NCBI GenBank assembly: GCA_004208945.1 | Contig: SGPE01000024.1 | Span: 248,001-312,000, forward strand | DNA: 64,000 bases | Source: Pseudoalteromonas sp. CO133X | Lineage (GTDB): Bacteria > Pseudomonadota > Gammaproteobacteria > Enterobacterales > Alteromonadaceae | Reading direction: 5' to 3' | Part shown: positions 55,348 through 64,000 of the stretch, piece after piece | Layout of the letters: the number at the start of each line of letters is the position of its first letter | Position numbering within the stretch: position 1 is the stretch's first letter | The notes under the pieces: generated by a model | Told to the model about the DNA's origin: nothing | Databases searched by the model: none | Seen by the model: only the letters and a program-made list of their open reading frames with translations | Made by a program: the position numbers and the translations under genes

Positions 55348-56121
55348 ATGGAATTAATGAGTTGGGAATTATTAGGTGGTGAGTTATTAAGTCCGATCAG
55401 CACAATTGTATTGATTGTTGTAGCCGGCTTTACATCGATGATCTCCGCTGCGTTTGGTGCGGGTGGTGGGTTAATGTTGCTAGTGATTATGGCGTCAATG
55501 CTACCTATGGGGGTGGTGATCCCTGTACATGGTTTAGTGCAGCTAGGTTCTAATGCGAATCGCTTTTTATTTACCTTTAAACATATTGATGCAGCGATGT
55601 TTATATACTTTTCATTAGGCGGTGTATTGGGCGCGTTAGTGGCATCGTCTATTGTGACATCGATCCCGCTAGAGCTAATGAAGATTGTTGTGGCTGTGTT
55701 TGTGTTGTATTTACTTTGGGGCGTAACCCCAAAACTGAGAGAAACATCAAAACTATGGCGAGTGTTTGCAGGGCTTTGGACAAGTTTTACTTCGATGTTT
55801 GTGGGAGCAAGTGGCCCACTGGTTGGTAGTTGTTTATACGTGAATAATTACGATAAGCTTAAGTTTACAGCCACTTTTTCAAGCTGTATGACGGTTCAGC
55901 ACACGCTAAAAGCGATTTTATACGGTGCGGTAGGCTTTGCATTTTGGCAATGGCTACCTTTGGTGATATTAATGATTTTAAGCGGTGCAATAGGCACATG
56001 GCTTGGCTTAAAATTATTGCACCGCATTTCATCCGACAAATTTAAAAAGATTTTTCGTTTAGTGTTAACTGTGCTTTCCCTGCAACTTGCTTGGCAAGGA
56101 ATAAGCTACACACTTAATTAA
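55348..56121 (+). CDS. TauE/SafE-family sulfite/organic anion exporter-like permease
   Basis: A 257-residue membrane protein with about eight helices in two repeats, including the FTSMISAAFGAGGGLMLLVI and SFTSMFVGASGPLVGSCLY pair. TauE/SafE proteins export sulfite, sulfoacetate or related organic anions. An alternative start is ATG 55360 (MSWELLGGEL). Its 3' end overlaps the convergent NAD(P)-binding gene by 8 bp. Confidence 0.88.
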   Translation: MELMSWELLGGELLSPISTIVLIVVAGFTSMISAAFGAGGGLMLLVIMASMLPMGVVIPVHGLVQLGSNANRFLFTFKHIDAAMFIYFSLGGVLGALVASSIVTSIPLELMKIVVAVFVLYLLWGVTPKLRETSKLWRVFAGLWTSFTSMFVGASGPLVGSCLYVNNYDKLKFTATFSSCMTVQHTLKAILYGAVGFAFWQWLPLVILMILSGAIGTWLGLKLLHRISSDKFKKIFRLVLTVLSLQLAWQGISYTLN

Positions 56122-56752
56122 AAGCAGGTAATTCACTTAATGATTTATCGCCATTAAATAACTCAAAAACCTGTGAGCTTTTAGACTCTTTAGTCGCGAT
56201 ATAGACTAACGCATCGGCAACGTCCTCACGATTAATAACAGCATCTTGACGTGTCGCTGGTCGGGTTGTTGTGAACACTCCTGTGGCCTTATCATCTAGC
56301 AACGTACCTGGTCTTATAATGGTGTGATTTAGCCCACTTTGTATGAGGTGTTGATCAGCCATGTGTTTAGCTACTAAATAGGGCTTAATGCTGCTTTCGA
56401 TGTTGTCTGGTGCATCTGCGCCAATTGAGCTCACCATAATAAAATGATTCACTTTGGCATCCACTGCATAATTTATAGCTTTAACTGCGGCCCATAAATC
56501 AATGAGTAGTGTTTTGTCTGCACCCGTTGCGCCACCTGAACCCGCACTAAAAATCACTTGCTCTATTCCCTCAAATGCACGACTAAAGTCGTTTTCAAGG
56601 TCTTGCTCAACAATGGTTAAATTATTGTGGTCAATATTGGCTAGCTTGTTTTTATCACGAACCAGTGCCACCACATCATTGCCTTCGCTCAGCATTTTTT
56701 GGGTGGTCATTTTACCGATTTGCCCACTAGCACCTATGATTAAGGTTTTCAT
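56114..56752 (-). CDS. NAD(P)-binding atypical SDR (NmrA-like) protein
   Basis: A 212-residue protein with an N-terminal Rossmann fold (IIGASGQIGKMTTQKML), V-x-V-x-x-D pattern (VALVRDKNKL) and the YVATK-type ending. This is the short NmrA/YwnB-type family of NAD(P)H-binding proteins without a conventional SDR catalytic triad. A good ribosome site (GGAGTTTGAAATG) precedes it. Substrate unknown. Confidence 0.88.
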   Translation of the reverse strand: MKTLIIGASGQIGKMTTQKMLSEGNDVVALVRDKNKLANIDHNNLTIVEQDLENDFSRAFEGIEQVIFSAGSGGATGADKTLLIDLWAAVKAINYAVDAKVNHFIMVSSIGADAPDNIESSIKPYLVAKHMADQHLIQSGLNHTIIRPGTLLDDKATGVFTTTRPATRQDAVINREDVADALVYIATKESKSSQVFELFNGDKSLSELPAFN

Positions 56753-56908
56753 TTCAAACTCCTTCTATCTATTGGGTAAGTTTCGTCGTTAACTAAAGAC
56801 CTTGGGGTATCTATTTATTTTTAAAGGGGGTAAATCAAACTTTGAATTAAAAAGTAAATTTTGGCATAGTCTAAATCAGGTACATGGATATTTTAAAAAG
56901 GACTCTAA

Positions 56909-58366
56909 GTGAAAACATTCTCAAAAGCCTTAGTATTACTAACGGCCATTTTTAGCTATTCAATCTCGGCAAAGCCCCTTATTTCACCTTACCCAAACAG
57001 TGAACTTGAAAGCTCAATCAATTTAGCAGGCGAGCAAACTAAATTGGTGAGCCAATTTGATATGACCCAAAAAACAGCAAATCGCTTTAGTTATACTGAG
57101 CATATTGGTGATGTTAGTCATAATTTATATGAAATTAAGAATGTGGCTACCCTTAAAGTGATTGAAAACTATAAAGCAGCGCTCAAAGCTGATGGCTTTA
57201 AAATAGCTTACTCATGTGAACTTGAATCATGTGGTACAAGCAGTGATTTTGCTGACACAGTGAGCTATTTCAATCCATATAATTACCACCGTAAACCTTA
57301 TTATGTTTATGCAACGAAAGGTGAAGCACCAGACTTTGCAGTGGCGGTTTTTGCTGGTCAATATCAGAATAAAACCCGTGTTATGGTTTCTTCCGTGGCA
57401 GTAAAAGAGATTGAAACAGGGTTAATTAAAGCGGATGCAGCTGGCTTTGCAAAACAGCAAAATAACAACGTAGCTAAAGCAGCAAAAGATGATGAAAGAG
57501 GCTCTAAAGACCACCCATTATTAAGCCGTTACCCTGGTAGTTATATCGAATCATATGAACAGATTGACTATGAAGAGTTTTCGTTGCCAGTTGGTGCATT
57601 CGATACAAACACTAAACAATTACCTGTTGAAAAAGTGACAGGGGACATTACCCGCATTACCTATGTAATTAGGCAAGTATCAACACTTAAAATTTACCAC
57701 AATTATGTGTCAGCATTGACGAAAGAAGGCTTTGAAACGGTGTTTAGTTGTGAGCACCAAACCTGTGGCAAGGACAGAAAAGCAATACAAGCGCTCGGCG
57801 ATCATATAGCAATAAAGCAGGTGTACAACTATCACCGACAGCCTCGCTATCAGCTGATGAAAAGTACAGTCGAGAACCAAACAACGTATGTCGGTTTTTT
57901 TGTTGGTAATTACCAAGGTAACACGCGTGTTCAACTTGTTGTTATTCGAACTGAGCCATTACAAGAGGGCCTAGTTAAAACAAACCCCGATCAGGTATTA
58001 AAGCAGCTAGAGCAAAAAGGGAAAGCGGCTATTTATGGTATTTTCTTTGATTACGACAAAGCAGATATCAAGCCTGAGTCAGCGGAATCATTAAAAGTGA
58101 TTGCTGATGTTTTAAATAAAAATAAACGTTTAAACCTGTACGTGGTTGGCCACACCGATGATAAAGGTAGCCCTGAGTATAACTTAACGCTGTCATCCAA
58201 GCGTGCCAAAGCCGTTGTTAAAGCACTTGTGGCTCAATACGGTATCAAAGAAGCGCGTTTAACAAGCTATGGAGTAGGGCCCTATGCACCTGCCGCAACC
58301 AACAAAAACGACTTAGGTCGTCAGCTTAATAGGCGAGTAGAACTTGTTGAACGGTTAACTAATTAA
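56909..58366 (+). CDS. OmpA-family protein with duplicated DUF4892-like region
   Basis: A 485-residue exported protein; start GTG at 56909 with AAAAAGGAC upstream and signal MKTFSKALVLLTAIFSYSIS. Two homologous DUF4892-like blocks are visible: (1) PLISPYPNSELESSINLAG with SCELESCGTSSDFAD, and (2) PLLSRYPGSYIESYEQIDY with SCEHQTCGKDRKAIQ, the same Cys spacing and YNYHR core. A C-terminal OmpA domain follows, with IFFDYDKADIKPESAESL and NRRVELVE. Probably a peptidoglycan-anchored envelope protein; function unknown. The duplication is visible directly. Confidence 0.85.
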   Translation: MKTFSKALVLLTAIFSYSISAKPLISPYPNSELESSINLAGEQTKLVSQFDMTQKTANRFSYTEHIGDVSHNLYEIKNVATLKVIENYKAALKADGFKIAYSCELESCGTSSDFADTVSYFNPYNYHRKPYYVYATKGEAPDFAVAVFAGQYQNKTRVMVSSVAVKEIETGLIKADAAGFAKQQNNNVAKAAKDDERGSKDHPLLSRYPGSYIESYEQIDYEEFSLPVGAFDTNTKQLPVEKVTGDITRITYVIRQVSTLKIYHNYVSALTKEGFETVFSCEHQTCGKDRKAIQALGDHIAIKQVYNYHRQPRYQLMKSTVENQTTYVGFFVGNYQGNTRVQLVVIRTEPLQEGLVKTNPDQVLKQLEQKGKAAIYGIFFDYDKADIKPESAESLKVIADVLNKNKRLNLYVVGHTDDKGSPEYNLTLSSKRAKAVVKALVAQYGIKEARLTSYGVGPYAPAATNKNDLGRQLNRRVELVERLTN

Positions 58367-58392
58367 ACATGGTGAGGGCTTGCAAGCCCCTG

Positions 58393-60426
58393 TTAAATTT
58401 TATTGCGAATAAGATCACGCACTATAAAGCGGGCAGGGTGAATCGCTTGGCTCACTCGCTCGCTAAATGGCCTTGGTTCATTATTCAAGCAGGCAATTAA
58501 ATGCTCGGCACACAAAGGAGCGCTACAGAGTCCTCTCGCCCCAAATCCTGTAAGTATATGCAGCCCTTGTAGAGGTTTTTCTAAGGTTTGGTATTGGTAG
58601 CGTTTACCTAGTCTTAAATTAGCAAATGCGCTGGTATAATCACTTTGCTCTGCCCATTCACCAGCCATGGGCAGATGATCGATAAAGGTACATCTAACCG
58701 CGGCTTTTGCTGAAGTTATCTCACCTAGGGTGTTGGCAAACTCGCTGTTTGGGTAAAAGCTAAGTAGTTGCTCGCGGTTTGTTTGGTTGTCCTGCTGTTT
58801 TACTTCGCGGCTTTTCGAGTTTTTTTCAAATGTCGCTCCCATGCAGTGATGGCCTTGATACTCAGGCGTAAAATAACCTTTGTGACAGAGCACGGTCTTT
58901 AAGCGCTTTGAGGATGCGCTTGCTTGAACATGTGAAACTTGCCCTCGAACGCCTACAACGGGTAATGCTTGAGTTTGGCTAAATTGGTCGCAGTGCTCAC
59001 CTGCACAATTAATCACATCACTAAATGGGCCAAATGTTTGCTCTTGTGTATGTAAAAGCCAACCTGCGGCGGTTTTTTCGAGCTGTTTAATATGGCAATT
59101 AAAATGACTATTAATCGTGCTTAGTGAGTTGGCTGCATTAAACAGTGCCGTTACAAGTGCGGGTGGGTTCACCCAGCCGCCTTTTTCAAAAAATACACCT
59201 GAATAGCCTGTGTCAACACCAGCAATTTCATCACCTTCGCAGGCGCTAACATTACGCATTAGTTCTGTTGGCCAGAGCTCTTTATTGGCAAGGTTTTGAT
59301 GCTTATCGGCAAGGCCTTGTTTTACTGCATGTTGTAACACACCACACCATTGGTGAGGGTAGTCAAAGCCAGCATCAAGTAATTGCTGATAAAGGCGCAT
59401 AGCATATAAAAAACTATGGGCAAACATTTCGCTATGCGGTGAGTTTTTGGCTTGTAGGTGCGGGTAAACAGCGCCCTGAACATTATGTGAAGCGCCCATA
59501 GCAAGTGCTTCATCTTGACAAAATAATGAGGTAGTAATCCCTCTTTTAGCCAGTGAGTACAGTACGCTGCTACCGGCTATACCGCCGCCAATCACAGCCA
59601 CATTGTTTAACTTGCTCGTCTGGTGGGAAAAATAAGCAGGGGCAGATTGTTGCTCATTTGACTCTGCTAATTCGCCAATGAGCATTTCACGTTTTTTACC
59701 ATAGCCCTTCGCTTTGCCTATTATAAAGCCAGCCTCTATTAAACCACGTCTTACAAATCCTGCTGCGGTGAAGGTAGCAAGGGTGGCTTTACTGCGCGAA
59801 ATAGTACGCATTTTATTAAATAGGCTCTGTTGCCACATATCGGGGTTTTTACTAGGGGCAAAGCCATCGAGATACCAAGCATCAATGATACCTTCACTTG
59901 AATAGCTCATAGCATCAATGCTGTCTTGTACATCACCAAAGTAGAGATCAAGCACAACACGGCCATTAGCGAACTCGAGCCTGTGACATCCCGCTAAATT
60001 GATAGGGTAGTTTGCAATAAGTTGTTCACTATAAAGGGCAAGCGTAGGCCATGCCTTGAGTGCGAGAATAAGATCATCACGTTTTATTGGGTATTTTTCA
60101 AAAGAGATAAAGTGCAGGCGGCTAACACTTTTTTTACCACTATGGTCGTGTTGATTTTGAACTTCTCGCTCTGCATGCTGCCTATCAAGGTGAGCTGTAA
60201 AATGCTGCCATGTGTTTAAAAAGTTAAGCCCTGTACCAAAGCCCGTTTCGGCAATCACAAAGTGGTTGCGGTCATGATTTTGTAATCGTTGCGAGATATT
60301 GTTTTGTTGATAAAACACATAATGCGATTCAGCTAAGCCATCGTCATTGGAGAAATAAACATCGCCAAATTCATCGGCGACGGGTGTACCAAGGTGATTA
60401 AAATGAATATTTGCGTTTTTGATCAT
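58393..60426 (-). CDS. mnmC: Bifunctional tRNA mnm5s2U biosynthesis protein MnmC
   Basis: A 677-residue two-domain enzyme: an N-terminal SAM methyltransferase (about 1-250; GFGTGLNFLNTW; AWYLDGFAPSKNPDMW) and a C-terminal FAD-dependent oxidoreductase (about 270 on; VAVIGGGIAGSSVLYSLA). It converts cmnm5s2U to nm5s2U and then to mnm5s2U at tRNA position 34. It is divergent from fabB, as in E. coli. The identification is secure. Confidence 0.96.
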   Translation of the reverse strand: MIKNANIHFNHLGTPVADEFGDVYFSNDDGLAESHYVFYQQNNISQRLQNHDRNHFVIAETGFGTGLNFLNTWQHFTAHLDRQHAEREVQNQHDHSGKKSVSRLHFISFEKYPIKRDDLILALKAWPTLALYSEQLIANYPINLAGCHRLEFANGRVVLDLYFGDVQDSIDAMSYSSEGIIDAWYLDGFAPSKNPDMWQQSLFNKMRTISRSKATLATFTAAGFVRRGLIEAGFIIGKAKGYGKKREMLIGELAESNEQQSAPAYFSHQTSKLNNVAVIGGGIAGSSVLYSLAKRGITTSLFCQDEALAMGASHNVQGAVYPHLQAKNSPHSEMFAHSFLYAMRLYQQLLDAGFDYPHQWCGVLQHAVKQGLADKHQNLANKELWPTELMRNVSACEGDEIAGVDTGYSGVFFEKGGWVNPPALVTALFNAANSLSTINSHFNCHIKQLEKTAAGWLLHTQEQTFGPFSDVINCAGEHCDQFSQTQALPVVGVRGQVSHVQASASSKRLKTVLCHKGYFTPEYQGHHCMGATFEKNSKSREVKQQDNQTNREQLLSFYPNSEFANTLGEITSAKAAVRCTFIDHLPMAGEWAEQSDYTSAFANLRLGKRYQYQTLEKPLQGLHILTGFGARGLCSAPLCAEHLIACLNNEPRPFSERVSQAIHPARFIVRDLIRNKI

Positions 60427-60606
60427 GACTTAACTAAATAACAACGAACTTTTTTTCATTATTTTACGTGTTTTCTTTGAAATAGTCTGGCGTTATTTAT
60501 AAGCTACACATTCAGAGTACATGTGTACGCTAGAAAGCTGACCACTTCGAGAGTAATTTCAGCGTAAAATAGAACATAATTTAGTATATAGCTAAGGTAA
60601 TTACCC

Positions 60607-61821
60607 ATGAGAAGAGCCGTTATTACGGGCATCGGTGTTGTATCAAGCATCGGTAACAACAAAGAAGAAGTATTAGAATCATTAAAACAGGGTCGCAGTG
60701 GTATTGCGTTCAACCAAGAATTTGCTGATTACAACCTACGTAGTAACGTATCTGGCAAAATCGATATTGATGTTAAAGAATTTGTTGATCGTAAAGCAAT
60801 GCGTTTTATGGGCGATGCGGCTGCATATGCCTATATCTCTATGGCACAAGCAATTGCAGATGCAGGCCTTAACGAAGAGCAAGTTTCGAACGAACGCACA
60901 GGTTTATTAGTGGGTTCAGGTGGTGGTTCATCTAAATGGCAAGTAGAAGCCGCAGACATCCTACGTGAAAAAGGTGTAAAACGTGTAGGCCCGTACATGG
61001 TTCCACGTACAATGGCGAGCACGACCTCTGCGTGTCTCGCAACACCATTTAAAATTAAAGGTGTTAATTATTCAATTAGCTCTGCATGTGCGACATCTGC
61101 ACACTGTATTGGTCATGCGGTTGAGCAAATTCAATTAGGTAAGCAAGACGTTATTTTTGCAGGTGGCGGTGAAGAACTGCACTGGACACTGGCAATGGAA
61201 TTCGATGCAATGGGTGCATTGTCAACGAAATACAACGAAACACCAGAAAAAGCATCGCGTACGTACGATGCAAACCGTGATGGCTTTGTTATCTCTGGCG
61301 GTGGCGGTATTGTTGTTGTTGAAGAACTTGAACATGCGCTTGCTCGTGGTGCGCACATTTATGCAGAGATCACAGGCTATGGCGCAACGTCTGATGGTTA
61401 CGACATGGTAGCACCATCAGGTGAAGGTGCTGTACGTTGTATGAAGCAAGCGATGCAAGGTATTGAAGGTGGTATTGATTATTTAAATACACACGGTACT
61501 TCAACACCTGTAGGTGATGTAAAAGAGTTAGGCGCAATCCAAGAAGTATTTGGTGGTAACTCGCCAATGATCAGTGCAACCAAAGCTATGACTGGTCACG
61601 CATTAGGTGCGGCCGGTGTTCATGAAGCGATTTTCTCACTACTTATGCTTGAAAATAACTTTGTAGCACCTTCAATTAATATTGATGAGTTAGATGAACA
61701 AGCACAAGGTTTAAACATCGTGACAGAGCGTCAAGATGTAGAATTAAATACTGTTATGTCTAACAGTTTTGGTTTTGGTGGAACGAACGCCACGCTTGTT
61801 ATGAGCAAATACAAAGGTTAA
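60607..61821 (+). CDS. fabB: Beta-ketoacyl-ACP synthase I
   Basis: A 404-residue condensing enzyme for fatty acid elongation, needed for unsaturated chains. The catalytic triad is readable: Cys in [12 protein letters not shown], His in [11 protein letters not shown] and His in [13 protein letters not shown]. Start [18 protein letters not shown] strong terminator follows 19 bp after the stop. Position divergent from mnmC is conserved. Confidence 0.97.
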   Translation: MRRAVITGIGVVSSIGNNKEEVLESLKQGRSGIAFNQEFADYNLRSNVSGKIDIDVKEFVDRKAMRFMGDAAAYAYISMAQAIADAGLNEEQVSNERTGLLVGSGGGSSKWQVEAADILREKGVKRVGPYMVPRTMASTTSACLATPFKIKGVNYSISSACATSAHCIGHAVEQIQLGKQDVIFAGGGEELHWTLAMEFDAMGALSTKYNETPEKASRTYDANRDGFVISGGGGIVVVEELEHALARGAHIYAEITGYGATSDGYDMVAPSGEGAVRCMKQAMQGIEGGIDYLNTHGTSTPVGDVKELGAIQEVFGGNSPMISATKAMTGHALGAAGVHEAIFSLLMLENNFVAPSINIDELDEQAQGLNIVTERQDVELNTVMSNSFGFGGTNATLVMSKYKG

Positions 61822-61838
61822 TTTTATCTTGTTTGTAT

Positions 61839-61867
61839 GAAAGCCGAGCTTTGCTCGGCTTTTTTGT
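61839..61867 (+). terminator. Rho-independent terminator of fabB
   Basis: AAAGCCGAGC-TTT-GCTCGGCTTTTTT stem-loop; the longer in-frame start of the next gene at 61833 would fall in it, supporting the later start. Confidence 0.9.
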
Positions 61868-61982
61868 TTTTAAGCACGTCAGTTTTTTTATAGATAACGG
61901 CAAAATCCTCAGAGCTGTTAACTATCCGAAAGCTGATTATTTAGTTACAATAGCGCCACTTTTCTGCTTCTCGGACACACAG

Positions 61983-63104
61983 ATGAAAATTCTTGCAGAT
62001 CAAAATATGCCATTGGTTGAGCAGTACTTTGCTGATTTTGGTGATGTTGAGCGATTTGATGGCCGTAACCTAAAGCCTGAGCAACTTAAAGGGGTTGATA
62101 TACTTTTAACGCGTTCTGTTACAAACGTAGATAAAGCCTTATTAACTCAAGCAGATAAACTAAAATTTGTGGGTACAGCAACGATAGGTGTTGATCACAT
62201 TGATACCGATTTACTTGCTGAGCGAAATATTGCCTTTAGCAGTGCACCTGGTTGTAATGCCGTGGCGGTTGCAGAGTACGTAATTAGTAGCCTATATGCT
62301 CTAAGCCAAGAAAATGCCAGCTCTTTGCAAGGTAAAACGCTTGGAATTGTAGGTGTTGGCAGTATTGGTAGTTGTTTACGCGATAAGCTAAGTCAGTTAG
62401 GAATGACACTATTATTATGTGATCCGCCAAAGCATGAAGCAGGTGAGCTACCCAACCATACTGATTTAGACACTCTATTGGCTGATGCCGATATTGTTAC
62501 TTTTCATGTTCCTTTAGTGAAACACGGCCCGCATAAAACGTTGCATATGCTAGATAAAACACGCTTGAGCGCACTTAAGCCAGGTATGACCATTATTAAT
62601 GCAAGCCGTGGCGATGTGATTGATAATCAGGCGTTACTTGATGTGTTCGAGCAAGGTGCACAATTAGACTGTGTGCTTGATGTATGGGAAAACGAACCCA
62701 CTATATTGACCCCACTGCTTGATTACGTACGCTTTGCCAGCGTACACATTGCAGGGCATACACAGGAAGGAAAAGCGCGCGGTACGCAAATGCTTTACCA
62801 AAAAGTCTGTGAACTAGAAGGGGTTGCAGCGCTTAAATCGTTAGAAGATTTTCTACCAGAACCTATTTGCCATGCAGTCACACTAGGCGAAACATTTAGC
62901 TTGGATGATATCGGCCGACTGGTGCATCTAATATATGATGTGCGTCGTGATGATGGGATCTTGCGTAGCAAGCTTAGTAGTGAGGGTTTTGATAGTTTAC
63001 GTAAAAATTATCCGCCCCGACGTGAGTTTAATACTTTGTCGGTGGCCGCAAACAGTGCGTGTGAAGCTACATTAGCTGCACTGGGATTTAGAATTAATGA
63101 ATAG
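61983..63104 (+). CDS. pdxB: 4-phosphoerythronate dehydrogenase
   Basis: A 373-residue D-isomer 2-hydroxyacid dehydrogenase acting in pyridoxal 5'-phosphate synthesis (second step of the DXP-dependent route). ATG at 61983 (MKILADQNMPLVEQYF) matches PdxB starts. The NAD+ motif is LGIVGVGSIGSCL, with the domain-swapped catalytic His in VHIAGHTQEGK. The chain has the PdxB-specific C-terminal dimerisation region. asd follows after 31 bp. Confidence 0.95.
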   Translation: MKILADQNMPLVEQYFADFGDVERFDGRNLKPEQLKGVDILLTRSVTNVDKALLTQADKLKFVGTATIGVDHIDTDLLAERNIAFSSAPGCNAVAVAEYVISSLYALSQENASSLQGKTLGIVGVGSIGSCLRDKLSQLGMTLLLCDPPKHEAGELPNHTDLDTLLADADIVTFHVPLVKHGPHKTLHMLDKTRLSALKPGMTIINASRGDVIDNQALLDVFEQGAQLDCVLDVWENEPTILTPLLDYVRFASVHIAGHTQEGKARGTQMLYQKVCELEGVAALKSLEDFLPEPICHAVTLGETFSLDDIGRLVHLIYDVRRDDGILRSKLSSEGFDSLRKNYPPRREFNTLSVAANSACEATLAALGFRINE

Positions 63105-63135
63105 AGCATTTGCTTTATTCTCATGAGGAAAACAC

Positions 63136-64000
63136 ATGTCGCAAAAATTTAATGTTGCAGTTTTAGGTGCCACAGGTTTAGTGGGTCGCCAAATTATCGA
63201 TACGTTAGAAGATCGTAAGTTCCCAGTTGACCAATTATTTTTACTTGCAAGCAGCCGTAGCGCAGGTGAAGAAATTCAATTTCGCGGTGAAGCGATTGAA
63301 GTCCTTGATGTAGAAGAATTTGACTTTAGCCAAGCACATATTGGTTTATTCTCAGCTGGTGGCAGTGTCTCTGAAAAGTACGCACCAATAGCCGCAGAAG
63401 CAGGGTGTGTTGTTATCGATAACACCTCGCACTTTAGAAACGATTTTGATGTACCACTTGTTATTCCTGAAGTGAACGCATCAAGCTTAGCTGATTTTAG
63501 AAACCGTAATATTATTGCCAACCCAAATTGCTCGACCATTCAAATGTTAGTGGCATTGAAACCAATTTATGATGCCTACGGTATTGACCGTATTAATGTG
63601 TCTACCTACCAAGCCGTGTCAGGTGCAGGTAAAGAGGCGGTTGATGAGCTTGCAAAACAAACAGCAAACTTAATGAATGCACGTCCTATGGATAATGCTG
63701 TTTTTCCTAAACAGATTGCGTTTAACGTTATTCCTCAAATCGATAGCTTTGAAGACAATGGCTACACACGTGAAGAAATGAAAATGGTAAACGAAACACA
63801 GAAAATCCTTGGTGATAGCAGTGTTGTTGTTAACCCTACATGTGTGCGTGTGCCAGTATTTTTTGGCCACAGTGAAGCAATTAACATTGAAACACGTATG
63901 CCGGTTGATTTAGAGCATGTAAAACAGTTACTAAATGATGCCGAAGGGGTTGAGCTTATTGATGATTTAGCCGATTACCCAACAGCGGTATCTGATGCAA
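63136..64000 (+). CDS. asd: Aspartate-semialdehyde dehydrogenase, 3' end outside window
   Basis: At least 288 codons from ATG 63136 (MSQKFNVAVLGATGLVGRQI) to the right edge of the window. The active-site Cys is in ANPNCSTIQM, the NADP+ loop GATGLVG is at the N-terminus and the substrate block GAGKEAVDELA is present. It converts aspartyl phosphate to aspartate semialdehyde for lysine, threonine and methionine. It follows pdxB and probably shares its operon. Confidence 0.95.
   Translation, partial: MSQKFNVAVLGATGLVGRQIIDTLEDRKFPVDQLFLLASSRSAGEEIQFRGEAIEVLDVEEFDFSQAHIGLFSAGGSVSEKYAPIAAEAGCVVIDNTSHFRNDFDVPLVIPEVNASSLADFRNRNIIANPNCSTIQMLVALKPIYDAYGIDRINVSTYQAVSGAGKEAVDELAKQTANLMNARPMDNAVFPKQIAFNVIPQIDSFEDNGYTREEMKMVNETQKILGDSSVVVNPTCVRVPVFFGHSEAINIETRMPVDLEHVKQLLNDAEGVELIDDLADYPTAVSDA

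Noticed and set aside
1..64000. CRISPR arrays, rRNA operons and insertion sequences
   Set aside because: I saw no regularly spaced repeats with unique spacers, no rRNA sequence and no transposase with terminal inverted repeats.

Overview
The window looks like a chromosomal segment of a marine gammaproteobacterium of the order Alteromonadales, most likely Pseudoalteromonas or a close relative. I base this on gene content and order: the ftsH-folP-glmM-tpiA-secG-tRNA-Leu block, motY beside rnt, mnmC beside fabB, a secreted GH19 chitinase, DUF3019 genes, a NSS-type Na+ symporter, and a tmRNA whose tag reads AANDDNYALAA. The genus is an inference.

Layout. 1-7.9 kb: a lipoprotein fragment, a chemoreceptor, divergent ilvC/ilvY, a secreted chitinase and a diguanylate cyclase. 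8-20.3 kb: two copies of a four-gene module (MipA/OmpV outer-membrane protein, DUF3019 protein, OmpR-type regulator, histidine kinase) in opposite orientation, separated by ordinary genes (antiporter, Spo0M-like, ElaA-like, Na+ symporter). 20.4-29.3 kb: a lipoprotein, a serine hydrolase, then the core block yhbY / rlmE-ftsH-folP-glmM-tpiA-secG-tRNA-Leu(GAG). 29.5-37.1 kb: a PDC-sensor membrane protein and a six-gene chaperone-usher-like pilus cluster with a convergent CsgD/LuxR-type regulator. 37.5-48.6 kb: TonB-dependent receptor, small lipoprotein, acetyltransferase, gamma-glutamyltransferase, aromatic amino acid permease, EamA transporter, motY/rnt and a FapA (DUF342) protein.

48.8-54.4 kb is the accessory hot spot. 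The ssrA (tmRNA) 3' end is followed by a decayed tyrosine integrase (5' truncated and frameshifted), then a tightly overlapping three-gene operon on the minus strand (two unrecognised proteins plus a PD-(D/E)XK-type nuclease). A degenerate second copy of the ssrA 3' end lies at 52452-52493, marking an old integrated element. Just beyond it are a Tse2-like toxin and a Tsi2-like immunity gene, both apparently frameshifted, and an Imm11-like orphan immunity gene. This is the best place to look for an undescribed system: the three-gene operon has the architecture of a defence cassette and matches no named system I know.

54.4-64 kb returns to ordinary chromosome: enoyl-CoA isomerase-like protein, TauE/SafE permease, an NAD(P)-binding protein, an OmpA protein with a duplicated DUF4892-like region, mnmC/fabB, pdxB and the start of asd.

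Regulatory structure visible in the sequence includes many bidirectional terminators, a terminator-like hairpin inside the pilus operon between pilin and chaperone genes, four helically phased CTGAAT repeats upstream of that operon, a leader with mutually exclusive hairpins before the EamA gene, and a terminator-like hairpin before the TonB receptor.
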